A stretch of DNA of 64,000 nucleotides from Diphasiastrum complanatum (taxonomy: Eukaryota > Streptophyta > Lycopodiopsida > Lycopodiales > Lycopodiaceae): NCBI GenBank assembly GCA_029204225.1, contig CM055108.1, forward strand, positions 23,114,326-23,178,325. The letters are read 5' to 3'. A program made the position numbers and the translations under genes. Shown piece by piece: positions 1 through 12,206 of the stretch (positions within the stretch are counted from its first letter, which is position 1; each line of letters begins with the position of its first letter). The notes below the pieces were generated by a model that saw only the letters and a list, made by a program, of their open reading frames with translations, was not told the DNA's origin and did not search any database.

Positions 1-220
1 CCTGAAAGTAAAAGCAGACATCAGATCTTGCCTGATATACATTGATCATCTCACGATCTTCTGCTTGATCCCGATGGCAATACAGGGGGAAGAAATGATG
101 GCCATAGTGAGCACTGATTGATCTTGATAGCGATCCATGATCCTTAGACGATGGCGAAGGCCTGGTCAAAAATTCACGACGTTTGCGCCTTCTGCGTGCG
201 GCTTCAACTGCAGGCATCAT
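1..220 (-). CDS. 5' end of an unknown protein gene, runs off the window
   Basis: The minus strand is open from two adjacent ATGs (220 and 217) to the window edge: 73 codons without a stop. The predicted start MMPAVEAARRRRKRREFL is rich in Arg/Lys, which could be a nuclear or organelle signal (inference only). The first 470 bases are visibly more GC-rich than the following kilobases, as expected for a host exon in AT-rich repeat DNA. A second minus-strand frame, open from about 470 to a TAG at 293 but without ATG, lies just upstream, so the first exon could be placed differently. No family is recognised. The promoter-like motifs at 539-575 point the same way. Confidence 0.35.
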   Translation of the reverse strand, partial: MMPAVEAARRRRKRREFLTRPSPSSKDHGSLSRSISAHYGHHFFPLYCHRDQAEDREMINVYQARSDVCFYFQ

Positions 221-538
221 GATGCTTAACTGTTCTAGTATCAAAAATCTGTGTCAGATTAAAAATGAACTCCTGTTGCAACCAGAAGCGGCCTAATTCA
301 TCCCACAACCAAACAGATTTTCTTCAATGGAGTTGATGTAGAGAACAATTTCCGTGATTATGTTTCTGGATCGATCCAAATCTCCGAAGAGCTCAGCGAT
401 GGCGGAGGGAGCAGAAGACTTTGGCTGCTGTGCTTTAGTTCTCTCTCTCTTGGTAAGGTAGAGGCTTAAGCCGAGCTAGCTGCTACATTATGTAACCAGA
501 ACTGGTTTAGTACCTAACCCTGGTTATATTGAGGTACA

Positions 539-575
539 GTTTATAAAAAGCCCAAGATATATCCACAATGGCCCA
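539..575 (-). promoter_or_regulatory. TATA box and two site II (TGGGCY) motifs
   Basis: Read on the minus strand, TGGGCC (575-570) and TGGGCT (554-549) are followed directly by a TATA-like CTTTTTATAAA (550-540). TGGGCY site II elements are known TCP-binding promoter motifs of many plant housekeeping genes. They lie about 320 bases upstream of the ATG at 220, a normal 5'UTR distance. Motif matches only; start site unknown. Confidence 0.35.
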
Positions 576-676
576 AAGTAGGAGTACCTGCTAACTACTA
601 TAGATCTTGAGGACATTAAGGTGGACCTAAAGACTGAGATACTAATGTCTAGCTAAGGCCCCACGCTCACTAACTA

Positions 677-720
677 TAGAGCCCTTTGGAATAGCATATA
701 TAGCCCCTTGGAATAGCATA
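677..720. repeat. Short tandem duplication, two units
   Basis: The phrase TAGAGCCCTTTGGAATAGCA is followed by TAGCCCCTTGGAATAGCA. These are two near-identical units of about 21-24 bp. Confidence 0.6.
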
Positions 721-930
721 ATTAGGTGGCATGATGATACTCAACTTCTATGGAGTCTTTTACATTTTTGGAGGATGGGGCCTTGCCACCAACCTCATTT
801 ATGGCCATTTATAGAAAAATAAACTTTTGCTTGAAAATGATGGAGGCTTGGTCATGTAGCATAGGCTATGGGATGAGGGTGTCCCAATTGAATGTCGTGG
901 CCATTAGGGCTTGCCACCTTCCAAGGGCCA

Positions 931-1062
931 AGGAAGATTGGTGGGTGTTTTTGGCTCTTGGATGCCATAGCCAAGAGTGGTGGGTGTTTGGCTCTTGGGA
1001 GATTCTCGTGGACAGTTGAGGAAGATTGGTGGGTGTTTGGCTCTTAGGAAATGCTCGTGGAT
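931..1062. repeat. Imperfect tandem repeat, three units
   Basis: Three units share the core GGTGGGTGTTTGGCTCTTGG, starting near 931, 973 and 1020. The last two also share a CTCGTGGA tail. Reading frames across this stretch on both strands are by-products of the repeat and are not called. Confidence 0.6.
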
Positions 1063-1129
1063 ACTTTCTAGGAGGTAACATCCAAATGGCACCAAAGTAG
1101 TTGTATCCATTGTGGGTTAGTTTATGCAC

Positions 1130-2935
1130 TTGGATCTAATATGGGCACACATACTGCACTTTCTGCTCCAATGCTCTTTGTCATATTATACTCACTCAGC
1201 TTTATGGTGTAAACCAGAAAAAGTAGGTGATGGTGACCTATAAGACCTCAAAAAATGCACTAAATTTTTTTTGACTAAGTTTCTACATATAAATTTTTTT
1301 GGGTATTCCAAATGCATGCAAGATGGAGTAGCTATAGCTTGCAATGTTCAAATTTAAAGTCATCATTCCCTTCAAAAATCAATTTGGAGTTAAGTGACAT
1401 GCCCTTGCAAATTTGGGCCATCTAAATTGAAGTGCATAACTTGTATAGAAACCTTCAGTTTGACATCTGCAATTCATTTTAAGAGTCATAAGTCAAGTAA
1501 GATGTTCAAAACGGCCCCTAAGTTTGAACTTTGAGCAAATGAGCATTTTGCCAACTTTGAACTTCGATTTCAGCTCCTAACTTCAAAAGATCCATCTTTT
1601 GTGGATGTTATGGTTTAACTCCAAGTTTTCAACTTTCAAATTTTTAAAGTAAGGCAAGTTCTATATACTAAGTCACATGACAATCTTGAACACTATGAAA
1701 CACATCATGGAAATAGAACATGAAGGGCAATCTTGAACATCAAATTTAAACCTATAGCACTTGCCTCTAGCAAGTAGACAAGGACTTCATTTGGAGCTAA
1801 ACTCTTTTTGGATTGAATGCCAATCTAGTCCTTGATAATGTGGTTCATCATGGTTTGTCTCAAGTGGGTACAACTACTAAGAGGTAAAATCTTTTGTGGC
1901 CATTGGACCTAGAAACATGAATTTATCCAATTTCTAGACCCACCTAAGCCTCCTCCTAATAGAGAATTGTTGATATTCATATGATAAGCCATGTTGCCCT
2001 CATATGTTATGTCATTTTTTGAAAACATCTCATTGGAGTTATCGTAAAAGGCTTTTTATAAAAGTCCAAATGCCAATTGTGTGTAACTCTTTTTTTTATC
2101 ATCTTGACTTTTTATTTTTGCAAATCAGTAAGAGACTAGTATATTTTTCACAAATGTATAATACAGAAGGTAGCTATACAAGTCAAACCATCAACTCTCG
2201 AAGGGGTAAAATTGAAAAATACTAGTAAGGGGACCCTGTGCACACCACGAAGGGAGGCGGTCCACCTAGCATAAACTAAAGAGCATCTACAAAATGTAAA
2301 GCAAAGTGTAAACATATATTCATCAAGAGATGAATCATTGAGTCATAAAAAATGTACTGTTTACGTGTCATCCAAATCTTTCAAAGAACAAAATGTCATG
2401 TACTTTTAGTACATCAGTGCTAAGCAATGCAATATAATATCCATTGTAAGCTTTCTAAGCCCAAAAGGAGCTATTAGCCTTAAAAATAAGGCGGTTCCCT
2501 CTTTAGGCCCTTCAAAGTAATTAAATAAGGATCATAGGCCAATAAGGGCCTAATGGACACTACATAAGACTTAACAAGGGCTAACTATCCCTTAAGATAG
2601 TTATGTTTAGATAAGTTAGAGCATTGTCTATAAGTAGGCAAGTGACATCAGTTTTTGAATCTTTTGGCTCATTTGCAAAGGAGAGCTCTAAGCTTTCCCT
2701 TGTGAATGTGAGCCTTGTGATTTCCATTGCTAGGCCTCATATGCCTTATCTACATGAATTTGTGCTCTATTTATTGCTATGTACTCACTCTTCCACCCCT
2801 AATGTCATTTCATGGAGATCTCTTTGTTTCTGGCTCTCATTGGATATGTTACCTTGAATGCATTGTAACTTTTCGTGTTATTAGATTTACTTCCATTGTA
2901 ATGACTATTAGTTTAGATTTGGCACATGACATTCT
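1130..2935. other. AT-rich DNA without a recognisable gene
   Basis: Only short open frames are seen, none with a recognisable domain. The right part (about 2500-2935) ends in a primer-site-like sequence and may be a decayed LTR. A TATA-like TATAAG near 2630 and a T-rich stretch fit U3-R-U5, but no left border was found. Confidence 0.4.
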
Positions 2936-2945
2936 TGGTATCAGA
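2936..2945 (+). mobile_element. Possible primer-binding site of a lost copia element
   Basis: TGGTATCAGA matches the first ten bases of the initiator-Met tRNA primer site used by many plant copia elements, and it follows a stretch with LTR-like composition. No gag or pol is visible downstream, so at best this is a solo or truncated 5' end. Confidence 0.3.
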
Positions 2946-2949
2946 CCCC

Positions 2950-4480
2950 TGACCCTTGCATAGGCATTAAGCTTGCATAGGTTAGTAGCAATTCCAAGAG
3001 AACTTTGAATTTTTAATTTTCAGGGTTTCTAGTTAGTTCTTCTTCGATTGTTGATTATAGATTTTTTTTATAGTACTTTTCTAGACCAGAACCTACTTCA
3101 AGTTCTATTTTATCATTTAAGAGAAAAGGTCTTGATCTACAAGGCTAAGTCGTCCCTACTAGGTTCTTACTACCTCTACAAACAAGGAAGTCAGTCTGGT
3201 AATAATATTGATTACGAACTACAGCAAGAAGCAAAAAAATTTTGGAAAACCTGTTGCAAATTAGAAAATAGTAGGGAACCAACCAATATACCACTAGTTC
3301 ACAAGATCTGCAAGAATTCGACCAGTTCATGATTGTTGAGTTAGGTTCAAAATGGATCTCCCCAAGATCTAGCTTTCAAACACACAGAAAGAATACTATG
3401 GAGCCATGCCACCCAACCAACTAGAAGCAAAAAGTCAAATCCCAATTAGGTTCTCTCTCTCTCTCTCTCAAGCCACAGGTGAAATAGTTTGATATTAGTT
3501 TAAATAGCTTGTTTCTTAGTTCTTTAAGAAATTTGCCACTTTCATGTTTGGCCCATGATTTTTTAGAACTAAACTAAAAAATCATTTTGTTGTGAAAATG
3601 TCTCATTCGCAAGTTTGCATGTCCATTAAATCATATAAGTCCAAAAAATGAAATAATGTGCTTGCCTTTTATGGACCTTTTATTGATTGCTAGAATGCTA
3701 ACAAATGCAATTAATCATAAAAAATGATGCATGAGATCTTTTATTGTATCTTTCAATTGTTTTCTAATAGGTATTAGTATATGAAGTTGTTACTCAATCT
3801 TAATGTAAGGGAATGTCCTTCCTTGAGACTTTCTGTGGTTGTTCAGGTAAATTTTGAAGTTACATCTTGCCCTAAGAGGTTTGCCATAGCTGTCAAATTG
3901 TCCCCAACTACTAGGTCACTAGAAAAACCATTCTCCCATATGATAATCTCCACAATGACTTTCCCACAAATTGTATTGTGTTAGATAATTTTTGTTTTGG
4001 GTTTGAGCTACATTGGTAGCTTTATTGTGCCATACTTAGCTTTTAGTCTCTGAATGGTATGATCTAGCAAAATAAGTTTCAATATGAGTGAGTATTCACC
4101 AAGATTATATGGACAAGCATCACAAATTTGATTTGCATGTGGCATACATACAACTCTAAATGCCAAAATTTTGACATTGCCAGTGAAACTAATCAATAGA
4201 ATCCACAACAAGGCTTTTTGATGATGAATGATGCAGTTTCTAAAGCTAGTGAATGTTCTATAGAAAAAATGTTATTTTCAATGGAAGGATATTCACATCA
4301 CAGAGGGCCTTCTACTTGCAACAAACATTTGTAGACCTTGCTAGACAATATAAAATATGTCTCGGAGTTTGGTGAGGGTTGTGCAAAAATTATGTATTGT
4401 GAATGATTTTAGGTTGCAAAAGTTCTTTTACTTAGAAAATGCTCAAAAATTGTCTTTTAAAAGAAAAAATGTAACTATGG
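2950..4480. other. AT-rich DNA, nothing recognised
   Basis: A (TC)n run sits near 3452-3470. All open frames are below 100 codons and of low-complexity composition. No splice-consistent gene structure was found. Confidence 0.4.
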
Positions 4481-4830
4481 CATGGCATAAAAACCAAGCA
4501 AGAACCTTGGCAAACCTTTGAGAAAATCCAATTTGGGATTCTAGAGGTGGGCAACAATTAGGTAACCAACTTTGGGTGCTTTGTTTTTTTGTTTTTAAAA
4601 TTTTTTTGAACTTTCACATGGCATCAAAATCGAGCAAGAACTTTGGCAAATTGCTGAGAAAACCCAAATTGGCATTTTGGAGGTGGGCGATGGTTGGTTG
4701 ACCAATTATTAGGGCCTATTTTTTTTTTTTAACTTTGCATGGCATCAAAATTGAGCATGAGCCTTTTCAAACCTATGAGAAAATGTCAACTAACCAATTA
4801 CGAGTGCTTTGCTTCCTCTTCATTTTTTTT
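4481..4830. repeat. Imperfect tandem triplication, unit about 120-136 bp
   Basis: Units start at CATGGCAT in 4481, 4617 and 4738. Each runs through a GAGCAAGAACCTTGGCAAAC-like phrase, a TGAGAAAA phrase and GGTGGGC..., and ends in a poly-T stretch of variable length. Divergence is high, so the array is old. Confidence 0.6.
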
Positions 4831-7745
4831 TTTGATTTTGTTTTTAGAAATACTTTAACAAAGGCTAATCAATGTGAATCCATTAACAATTGCTTTTTTC
4901 ATACCCTTCAATAAAAATTTGATATGTTTGACATGTCATTTCTCTCACTTATTCTAGTGTCTAGCTCCTGCAAGTTACATGTCTATTTTTACCGACTTAA
5001 AAAATTCATAACTTGCTTATTACTTAACAAGAATGACCTAATGAACTATTTTAAAACAATCGAACATAAACTCGTTTATATTGTGTTATTTAGATCTAAC
5101 ATTGATGGTCCACTTGCTCTCCATACTCATGTAGAAAAAAACAATTTTAACAAACTGGTTTGATTATTTTAATTGTTGCACTTTATTCGTATAGCCATGT
5201 TGATTGTAGTACATGAAGGTAATATACAATGAGAGAGATTATTTTGTATTTTGTGGATATAAATATTCAATCCAAATATCTTAAATTAAGTTAGAAGTAT
5301 GTGCCATGCATATTAGTCTCATTGCACTTCCAAGATATACAACTTAAGAAGTACTAGGACCTAATAGATATATGTAAACTAGGACCCAATAGATATGTGT
5401 AAACTAGAATTTAGAACATCATTTATGAATTTTCAATAATGTATTTGTTAATGTTGTCATTGTCAATTAATACAAAGGCATAGACTTTCTCATTAAATAG
5501 CTCTTTTTTCTTCAACGAGTAATAGCCTAGGTATTTAACAATATAATAATGGTTCAAATATAGGGGAATCTATTTAAAGGAAATATTGAAAAATCAACTT
5601 TTTAAAATGAATTTTTTAATCATTGATATTTGAAATTAGTACATCTAGTCAATATAACAATATCATTCTGGGTTTTGTCAAGTATACTAGCTTTGTAATG
5701 ATAACACAACAAGAAGCATCTTAGACATGATCATAAAGAAATGTCCTAAAGTTACATGTTGTTAAAACTACTCATTTTGAATAAGAAGGCCTTTTATTAT
5801 ATTTTGAGCGTATATTTCTAAATTCAAGGTTTAAGTGCATTACTTAAGCTTAGATTGCTTAATTTTCATTTTAGTTTTATATGAAGTTACAAATAGACCA
5901 CCCAATGCACATCCTTATTAGTTTTCATGCTACATTCATTATTCTTTTTCATTAATGTAAGCAACAATTTATTGTGTCTATGTTCAATTTATTGAGCTAG
6001 GCAATGTCTTAGGTACTTGATATAAGTCAAAATTTGCAAATGCAATTTGACAATCAATGTAGTGTTTGTGTTTTGCGATGCAGGATATGAGAAGTTTTCC
6101 GAATATCATGTGCATGCTAGATACTTAACCTTTTTCCAATTGTTATGGATGCTCATAAAAAAAATTTAAACTCCCCATCATGAGTATTCTTAAATCCGAA
6201 AAGTAGAAGCCTACATGTGGTACTGTAGATTTGTTGTGATGTATAGATATGGTTTCCATTCTAGCCATTAGAAAAAAAAATAGTGTCATTGTGGAAACAT
6301 AAAATTTTGGCCAATCTGATGGTGGCACTATGTCTAAGAGTGTGATGTCAATGGTGAAGGTCCAACAAAGAAAAGCTATGCATATCTAATTCCATAAGAG
6401 GACCTGTTAGCCGGTTCTTTAGCATGCAAATCATGCTCAAAACAAAAAATTTAGACTGGTTTTTATATTGGATTATATATGTAGTTATCTAATATAACAT
6501 GTAATTGGCAATTAATTGTTTGATGAAGGGGTTCCAATCCACCTGCATGGACTAGCAACATTGATTAAGTGTACAATGGCCTAAGATGCGGCCTTCATAA
6601 ATGTTGCACCTTTACGGCATTACCAATTTTTGGTTTTTCCCCCACTAATGTAACTCAATTTTATATGAATATAGTGAAATGACTAAGAATTTATAGGATC
6701 ACTTTTTACCGATATCTATTTGAAAATTAAGGACCAAGAAGACCAAATGCCATAGCTAAAAAATATCAAAAGTCAATACAGAGCCTGAAAAAATAGAAAG
6801 CAATTTGCCTTTATAAGTAAAAGGGTACATAGGGGTGGCAAGCTAAAAAGAAATGGAGATAGGGGATCTAAAGTTTATTTGGAAGATGACCATGTCTAGA
6901 AGATATCTAGGAGCAAAATCAAGGGCCCTACATATTGGGTGATCTTATTATTGGAGTACTACTTTATGTCCCCAATCAAGGACATGGCCTGCCACTTGGA
7001 CATTGATTGTTTTGCCACATGTAAATCACGAATGAGTGTAGAGCCACCATCCACACCCCCATCCACACTTCACATAATGCATATAAAAGATCTGGCCATG
7101 CATGATACGGTTGCCACAATCCTTCACGAGCACCCAAATGCACCATATAGACAATTGTTAGAAAAATTTATCGTAAAACTTCTTAATTCCCTACGGTTCT
7201 TGCAATTTCTTATGAGCACCAAAACATTTCATGGATCTCAAACTTAATAGAATCCAGTTTATAAAGTTTTCTAAGAACCCCTTTATTCTAAGTTTTCTAA
7301 ATTCAACCTTACTTTCATTATTTGACTCTACATAACTTTTTTGTTTGAGCTCAGGTTCCAATTCTATAAAAACGAAAAGTGATCAAAATGATGAGCTTGA
7401 CACTGCTAAGTTGTTGAGATTTTGAAATAATTACTTTTCAATTTTTTTTCAAGGCCCTCCTTTTTACCCTTAGTCAAACTTCCTTGTATTTTATTTGTGT
7501 ATTTTCGATCCTCATACATCTCCGTCTGGGTTCAGAATTGAACGCTGTAAAAAGCAAAAGTGCTCAGTTGTATATGAAATACAACTTCTTGCCATTTTTA
7601 GTTTCACTCATCGTAGAATTCTGAGTTTTAAGTGGGTGAAGGAATTGTCAAAAGCTTATTTCCTTGCAAAAATCAAATTTCACAATTTTTTTCTATAAGG
7701 GTCCTTATAAATTTCCAGACTCATATTCTCCCTTGATTTTTCAAA
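4831..7745. other. AT-rich DNA with one small tandem duplication
   Basis: A 25-bp unit beginning ACTAGGACC is repeated at 5353-5377 and 5378-5402, with a partial third start. Otherwise there are only short frames without domains, including a 102-codon plus frame at 6939-7247 with no recognisable content. Confidence 0.4.
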
Positions 7746-8408
7746 ATGGATTCTGATTCTGATTATGAGGTGGAATTTGACAATCAATTGGAATGTGATG
7801 ACCAATCATATTGTGATTATCTGTATGAGGAGCAAAATGATGGTATTTTAGATCAATATTATCAGTATGGGGAGCACGACGACAATAATTCAGATCAATA
7901 TGAGCAACATGACTCATATGGACCCTGTTTGAGTGACGATGAAAACTATTGTGACCAAAATAAAAACCATGAGCTATACCAGTCAAATCAATCTAATATT
8001 GATGGTGGTTTTTATAGTAGTGACAGTGATGATGAGCTATATTCACGACAATCAAAACATCATCGCAATTCATAAGATGATGAGCACGCACTGCGATACA
8101 TGAGTTCTACATGCCAACTTGAACAATCGTCATCTCTTGTGCAACGTTGCATATAGAATAGCACAATCAATAATGCCACTCCTCATACCCATTGTGGTTT
8201 ATTATTACTATTGTTCAATGGACAAATAAGCCCTACTGAAGAAGTGATGAAAGAACCGCAGGTTACGAACCAACAAGGGAACATATTAAGTAAACTGCAG
8301 GCCACACAAGATCTGATAGTTGGAATGTTGCAGAGAATGAAACAAGATCGGCAAACTGACAAGGTGAAATGGGAAAGATTGTTTGTTAGCCTATCTCATT
8401 CTGAATAA
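7746..8408 (+). pseudogene. Acidic Asp/Tyr/Gln-rich reading frame with in-frame stops
   Basis: One frame runs from the ATG at 7746 to the TAA ending at 8408, broken by stops at 8073 and near 8155. The first 109 residues are strongly acidic, dominated by Asp, Glu, Tyr, Gln and Ser, with a repeated DQY motif. The last 65 residues form a charged, probably helical segment (LQATQDLIVGMLQRMKQD). The family is not recognised. It could be the N-terminus of a gypsy-type gag or a host disordered protein. It lies just upstream of a copia 5' stub. Confidence 0.4.
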
Positions 8409-8601
8409 AGTGCTTTTTAGGTTGTGTCAGTATTTACAATGCCTTCTGCTCTCTATCTGACCTTCTAATTGCTTTGTCTGATTGTGTGCTCTTGCTTCCA
8501 CTCTCACCGCGCACCTAGCTCTAAACTTAACTTTATTATTGTGTTCGTCTATTCTTACCAATAGTGCACGCATAAAGGGAACTTCTCACACTTCCTCTGC
8601 A

Positions 8602-8938
8602 TGGTATCAGAGCAATAAGTTACTATTCTTTGATTATTTAGAGCTTTAATATCAGAATTCATTTGATTTCTTAAGTAGTTTTATGTTAGAGCTATTTCTA
8701 TAGTCTAATAAGCTTCTCACAGAATCTGATCCTACTAGCCAATAGGATAACTATTTTCTTGTTTTTGTAATTTCGCACTAGATTTTCATACTTAAGTCAC
8801 TGATAGTTACTTCTATCATCCAGACTAATATGGATGCACAAGGAAAAGCTGGTCCTATCATGGACAAACAAGCTTGATGGAGCCAATTACCATCTGTGGA
8901 AATAAAAGATGAGAACTGTGATAATGGCTAAGGAATAA
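8602..8938 (+). mobile_element. 5' stub of a copia element: primer site, leader and first gag codons
   Basis: TGGTATCAGAGC at 8602-8613 is an initiator-Met tRNA primer site. About 215 bases downstream, an ATG at 8830 opens a gag start MDAQGKAGPIMDK that matches the gag on the minus strand near 60.4 kb (MDSQGKASPIMDK); the leader just before it is also similar. The frame is shifted right after MDK, resumes as LDGANYHLWK and meets a TAA. The copy ends near 8938. The upstream LTR must lie left of 8602, but its start is not clear. Confidence 0.75.
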
Positions 8939-10200
8939 TGACGCCGAGTGCCCATTTTTCACTATAAATAGTGGCACCATGTACTTCATTTTTCTTATTC
9001 AATTAAAAAGGGTGGAGATTCTACCATTTTTGCAAGTGAATGTCCTAGCTTTTTTTTCTCATCCATCTCTCTTATGTTTTTGGTATTGTAATATTTGTTG
9101 GATTTGTATCTTTTTGAGAGAAAAGAGAGAGAAAAGTCATCTTAATCATGGAGATGTAGGGTTAATGAATATTAGGATTAGATTATCATCATAAGCTTGA
9201 ATAAGCTTTCTCTCCTTTGGATCAAAATACCACATGACATGAGAGAATAATCCACTTTCTATCTTTCTTGTCTTGTCTTTCTTGGAAATAGAGTTTGGAG
9301 ATGGGCGAGAAAAGTACTATAACAACACTTTCAAGAAATTGAGGTGCTCAAGTCAATTTGATGGAACACAAAATTAGAAATGATCAGCAATACATAAAAC
9401 TAGATAAATGCATTGAGACAAACAAAAGACATGTGTGTTATGACTAAATTTGAGTCTAGTGCAACTAGTCTCTTGAAATCAGGAATACAATTGCAAGATC
9501 GGATTACACCTAGATATGTGAAGCATGCCTACGTGCATCATTACAAGGCTAGCCTCACTCTTGAGTTCTCACCAGTTTCTTTACTATACTATATTGTCGG
9601 ATTTTCTGATTTTTGAAAATAGGTCCGAACTGGGTTTCTATAAGAACCATCAGTTCCTATATCTGGTTCCCAATATATATTATTTTTATAAAAATTAATA
9701 AAAAATCATTATGAAAATGATTATTGCTAAAATAGTCACTTGTTAAAAGCCATTAATGAATGTTAGATTCTATACGGTGAATTGATACTCAGGCTATACC
9801 CCGCTCCTAGGCTCAAAGGGACATGACGGTTCTCAATCGTGGCCAGTTCTTACAAAGGAGCATATCCACCAGTTCTACACATAAGCCGATTTAGGGTAAA
9901 AAGTTGTACCCGCCAGTCAGGGTCTTAATTAGAACTGAGTTGAGAGCCAAAAATAAAAAATCGTTACCCGGCCAACACTGGTCACTTAAGAATAGTGGTT
10001 GGATGCCAAATACGTCGATGTTCAGACTCTTATGACATCCTTTAGCCAGATGATAAATACAATTCAGCAAATAAAAAATTGTGGTGTCAAGTGTACTATA
10101 TATTCTTTGACAAGGCTTGGGAGGAGGAGCTGGCAATCTTTGAAAATTGTGTGTTTTTAGAATGCATTAATTTTGAGTTGATTTAGAATGCACCTCAAAA
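8939..10200. other. AT-rich DNA with TATA-like promoter and CAGTTC motif cluster
   Basis: CTATAAATAG at 8962-8971 is a good TATA box, perhaps of a truncated LTR. Between 9620 and 9940 the motifs GAACTG and CAGTTC recur about five times in both orientations, in the style of subterminal motifs of CACTA-like DNA transposons. No CACTA terminus or transposase is seen here, so the assignment is open. Confidence 0.35.
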
Positions 10201-10246
10201 CAGACAAGGAATACTAATTCTAAATTAGTCAGGGCCTCGGAACTAC

Positions 10247-10285
10247 CCTCGGTATACTGAAGCTAGTATGAGGTGTATACCGAGG
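10247..10285. repeat. Inverted repeat, 11-bp perfect arms
   Basis: CCTCGGTATAC (10247-10257) and GTATACCGAGG (10275-10285) are perfect reverse complements around a 17-base loop. Confidence 0.7.
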
Positions 10286-10378
10286 CTCAAACAGATTAGT
10301 GAAAATTTCAAAAAGACTGACATTTTTTGCAGCATTTTTAAAGAGGGAAGAGGAGTGGGTGATGGAATCAAGGGATGT

Positions 10379-10580
10379 ACCTACTGTCTTTGTCCTCTCT
10401 CTTGTTTGTTAATCCTTGCTCATCCACTTTATCCTCCTTGCTCTTCTTATTCTCCTCACATTGGAGTGCTCCTCGTGCTTCTCTTGCTATTGCTCTTTGC
10501 CTTCTCCTCTTGCATTTTGCTTGTTCTTCTTGCTCCTCTTGCACTTTGCTTGTTGCTCTTGCTTTTTCTCTTAGCTTACT
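10379..10580. repeat. Pyrimidine-rich cryptic minisatellite (CTTGCTCTTCTT-type)
   Basis: The plus strand is almost all C and T, with recurring CTCCTTGCTCTTCTTG-like phrases. The resulting Leu/Ser-rich plus frames and the Lys/Glu/Arg-rich minus frame are compositional, so no gene is called. Confidence 0.6.
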
Positions 10581-10820
10581 CCTTGCAAAATCAAATGTGG
10601 GGAGGTCAAGAAAAAAAGGGAAAGTGGAGGATGGAGGCTTTTTTATTGTTGGATGCAAGGTAATCTCTTTTTCTCACTCTCTCTTTTTCTAGCATCATAG
10701 TATCCATGTCAATGTGATTGTCGTTTGGTTTTATTGACACCACGTTTTCTATGCAGGTTTATTTTTGAGACAAAGGAGTCAGCGGATCCAATTTCTTAAG
10801 GTAGCAGGTAGGTCAAAAAG

Positions 10821-10876
10821 GCCATCGAAATAGGCGGATCTGCAATATTTGCTATTCCAAAGGCTATTTCGATGGC
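10821..10876. repeat. Inverted repeat, 13-bp perfect arms
   Basis: GCCATCGAAATAG (10821-10833) and CTATTTCGATGGC (10864-10876) form perfect arms with a 30-base loop. No longer arms were found to make it a clear MITE. Confidence 0.7.
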
Positions 10877-12095
10877 TTGTTTTCTATTTATCATATGCTT
10901 TAGGGTGCTGTAGATCCAGGTGAGGGTGCTGGATGAGAGCGACGTAGATCCATAGTTGAGAGTGCTTTAGATCTAGACTCCCAGAGAGTCGGAATACCCA
11001 TTGGAATATACATATCTATTGGATTTGTTAAATCAGTGCCTATTCCAATGCCAGATCCTGCTACCAATTTTTTGGTGGATATGCTGGATTGCATATGGAT
11101 GTTTGTTGCTCTTTTTGTAAAATTAATTTGTTACAACTATTTTTTGTGATACTAAACTTAACAAACTACAATAATTTTTGTAGATTTCATTATTGGTATT
11201 GGATCGATATTCATCATAGTATTTCAAACAAATCATCATCATAGCACCTCCCTAAAGTACTTTGAGGGTCGGAATGGAGCTCAAAATAGATCATGCTAGT
11301 TCTAACAATATACCCATGTCTATTCCGAGGCCTGTTCCGACCTCTCTTTAAAAATATTTTTTTGAGCTTTCAAATGACAGATTTGTGAATTTTATGATAC
11401 ATTTGTAAAGCTGTAGGTATTTTTTTTAGCAGAATCTTCAATTGTGATGACTAGTTCTATGATTTTCCCGTGAGGATTTGTTACATGGGTTTTTGATATG
11501 AAATTGTTTTGCAATTTTTTATGTCAATTTTTGGGCTCTAACTTCATCCAAGCAGCTGACTAACACAACTAGTAGCAGTTTCAGGTACTTGTACAATATT
11601 GTAACAGTTTGTCTCCTATTTTTTGTTGTAGATCCACATTTTGTAGTGTAGAACTACATTCAGTCTTATTAACATTAGGATTTATAAAAATAGATCTGCC
11701 ATCCTAGAAACAAATCTATATTTTTATTTATGAATCTATTGATAAGTGGGGTGGGAATTGGTGGAGGTTGAAACAGACCTTAAAATATGTGTTTCTATTT
11801 AAGTCAGTATACCATCTGTTATTTCGAGGTCCATTCTGACCTCTACTCATACAATATTTTTAGATCTAACTAGATTATATGCTAGATTGTTACTAGCTCA
11901 TAGATGCTAGATTATATACCTCTGCTCATAAACTTTTACATAAATGTTTATCTCTCATCTTTTGTTGTGGTTTAAGTTAGTATACTCCATGGTTGGCCTA
12001 AAAAGACAAATGATCTCCACTCTCAACAATTTGGTTGAATCATAATTTATGTGTTGTGTATTAGTTATGTTTCATACTTAGAGATAGAGAGTGAA

Positions 12096-12097
<2 letters not shown>
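10877..12097. other. AT-rich DNA, diverged internal duplications only
   Basis: The phrases TTCCGAGGCCTGTTCCGACC (near 11326) and TTTCGAGGTCCATTCTGACC (near 11821) suggest an old duplication about 490 bp apart. No gene is recognised. Confidence 0.35.
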
Positions 12098-12181
<84 letters not shown>

Positions 12182-12206
12182 GGAGAGAGAGAGAGAGAGA
12201 GAGAGA
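12098..12206. repeat. Compound microsatellite (TA)n-(GA)n
   Basis: An uninterrupted TA run from 12098 to 12164 is followed by a GA run to 12206 with one GGG interruption. An open minus frame across it is an artefact of the repeat. Confidence 0.95.

Noticed and set aside
750-1129. Three overlapping frames of 68-89 codons
   Set aside because: They span the imperfect tandem repeat at 931-1062 and have no recognisable content.
10368-10692. Lys/Glu/Arg-rich minus frame and Leu/Ser-rich plus frames
   Set aside because: They follow from the pyrimidine-rich low-complexity tract; no domain or start context supports a gene.
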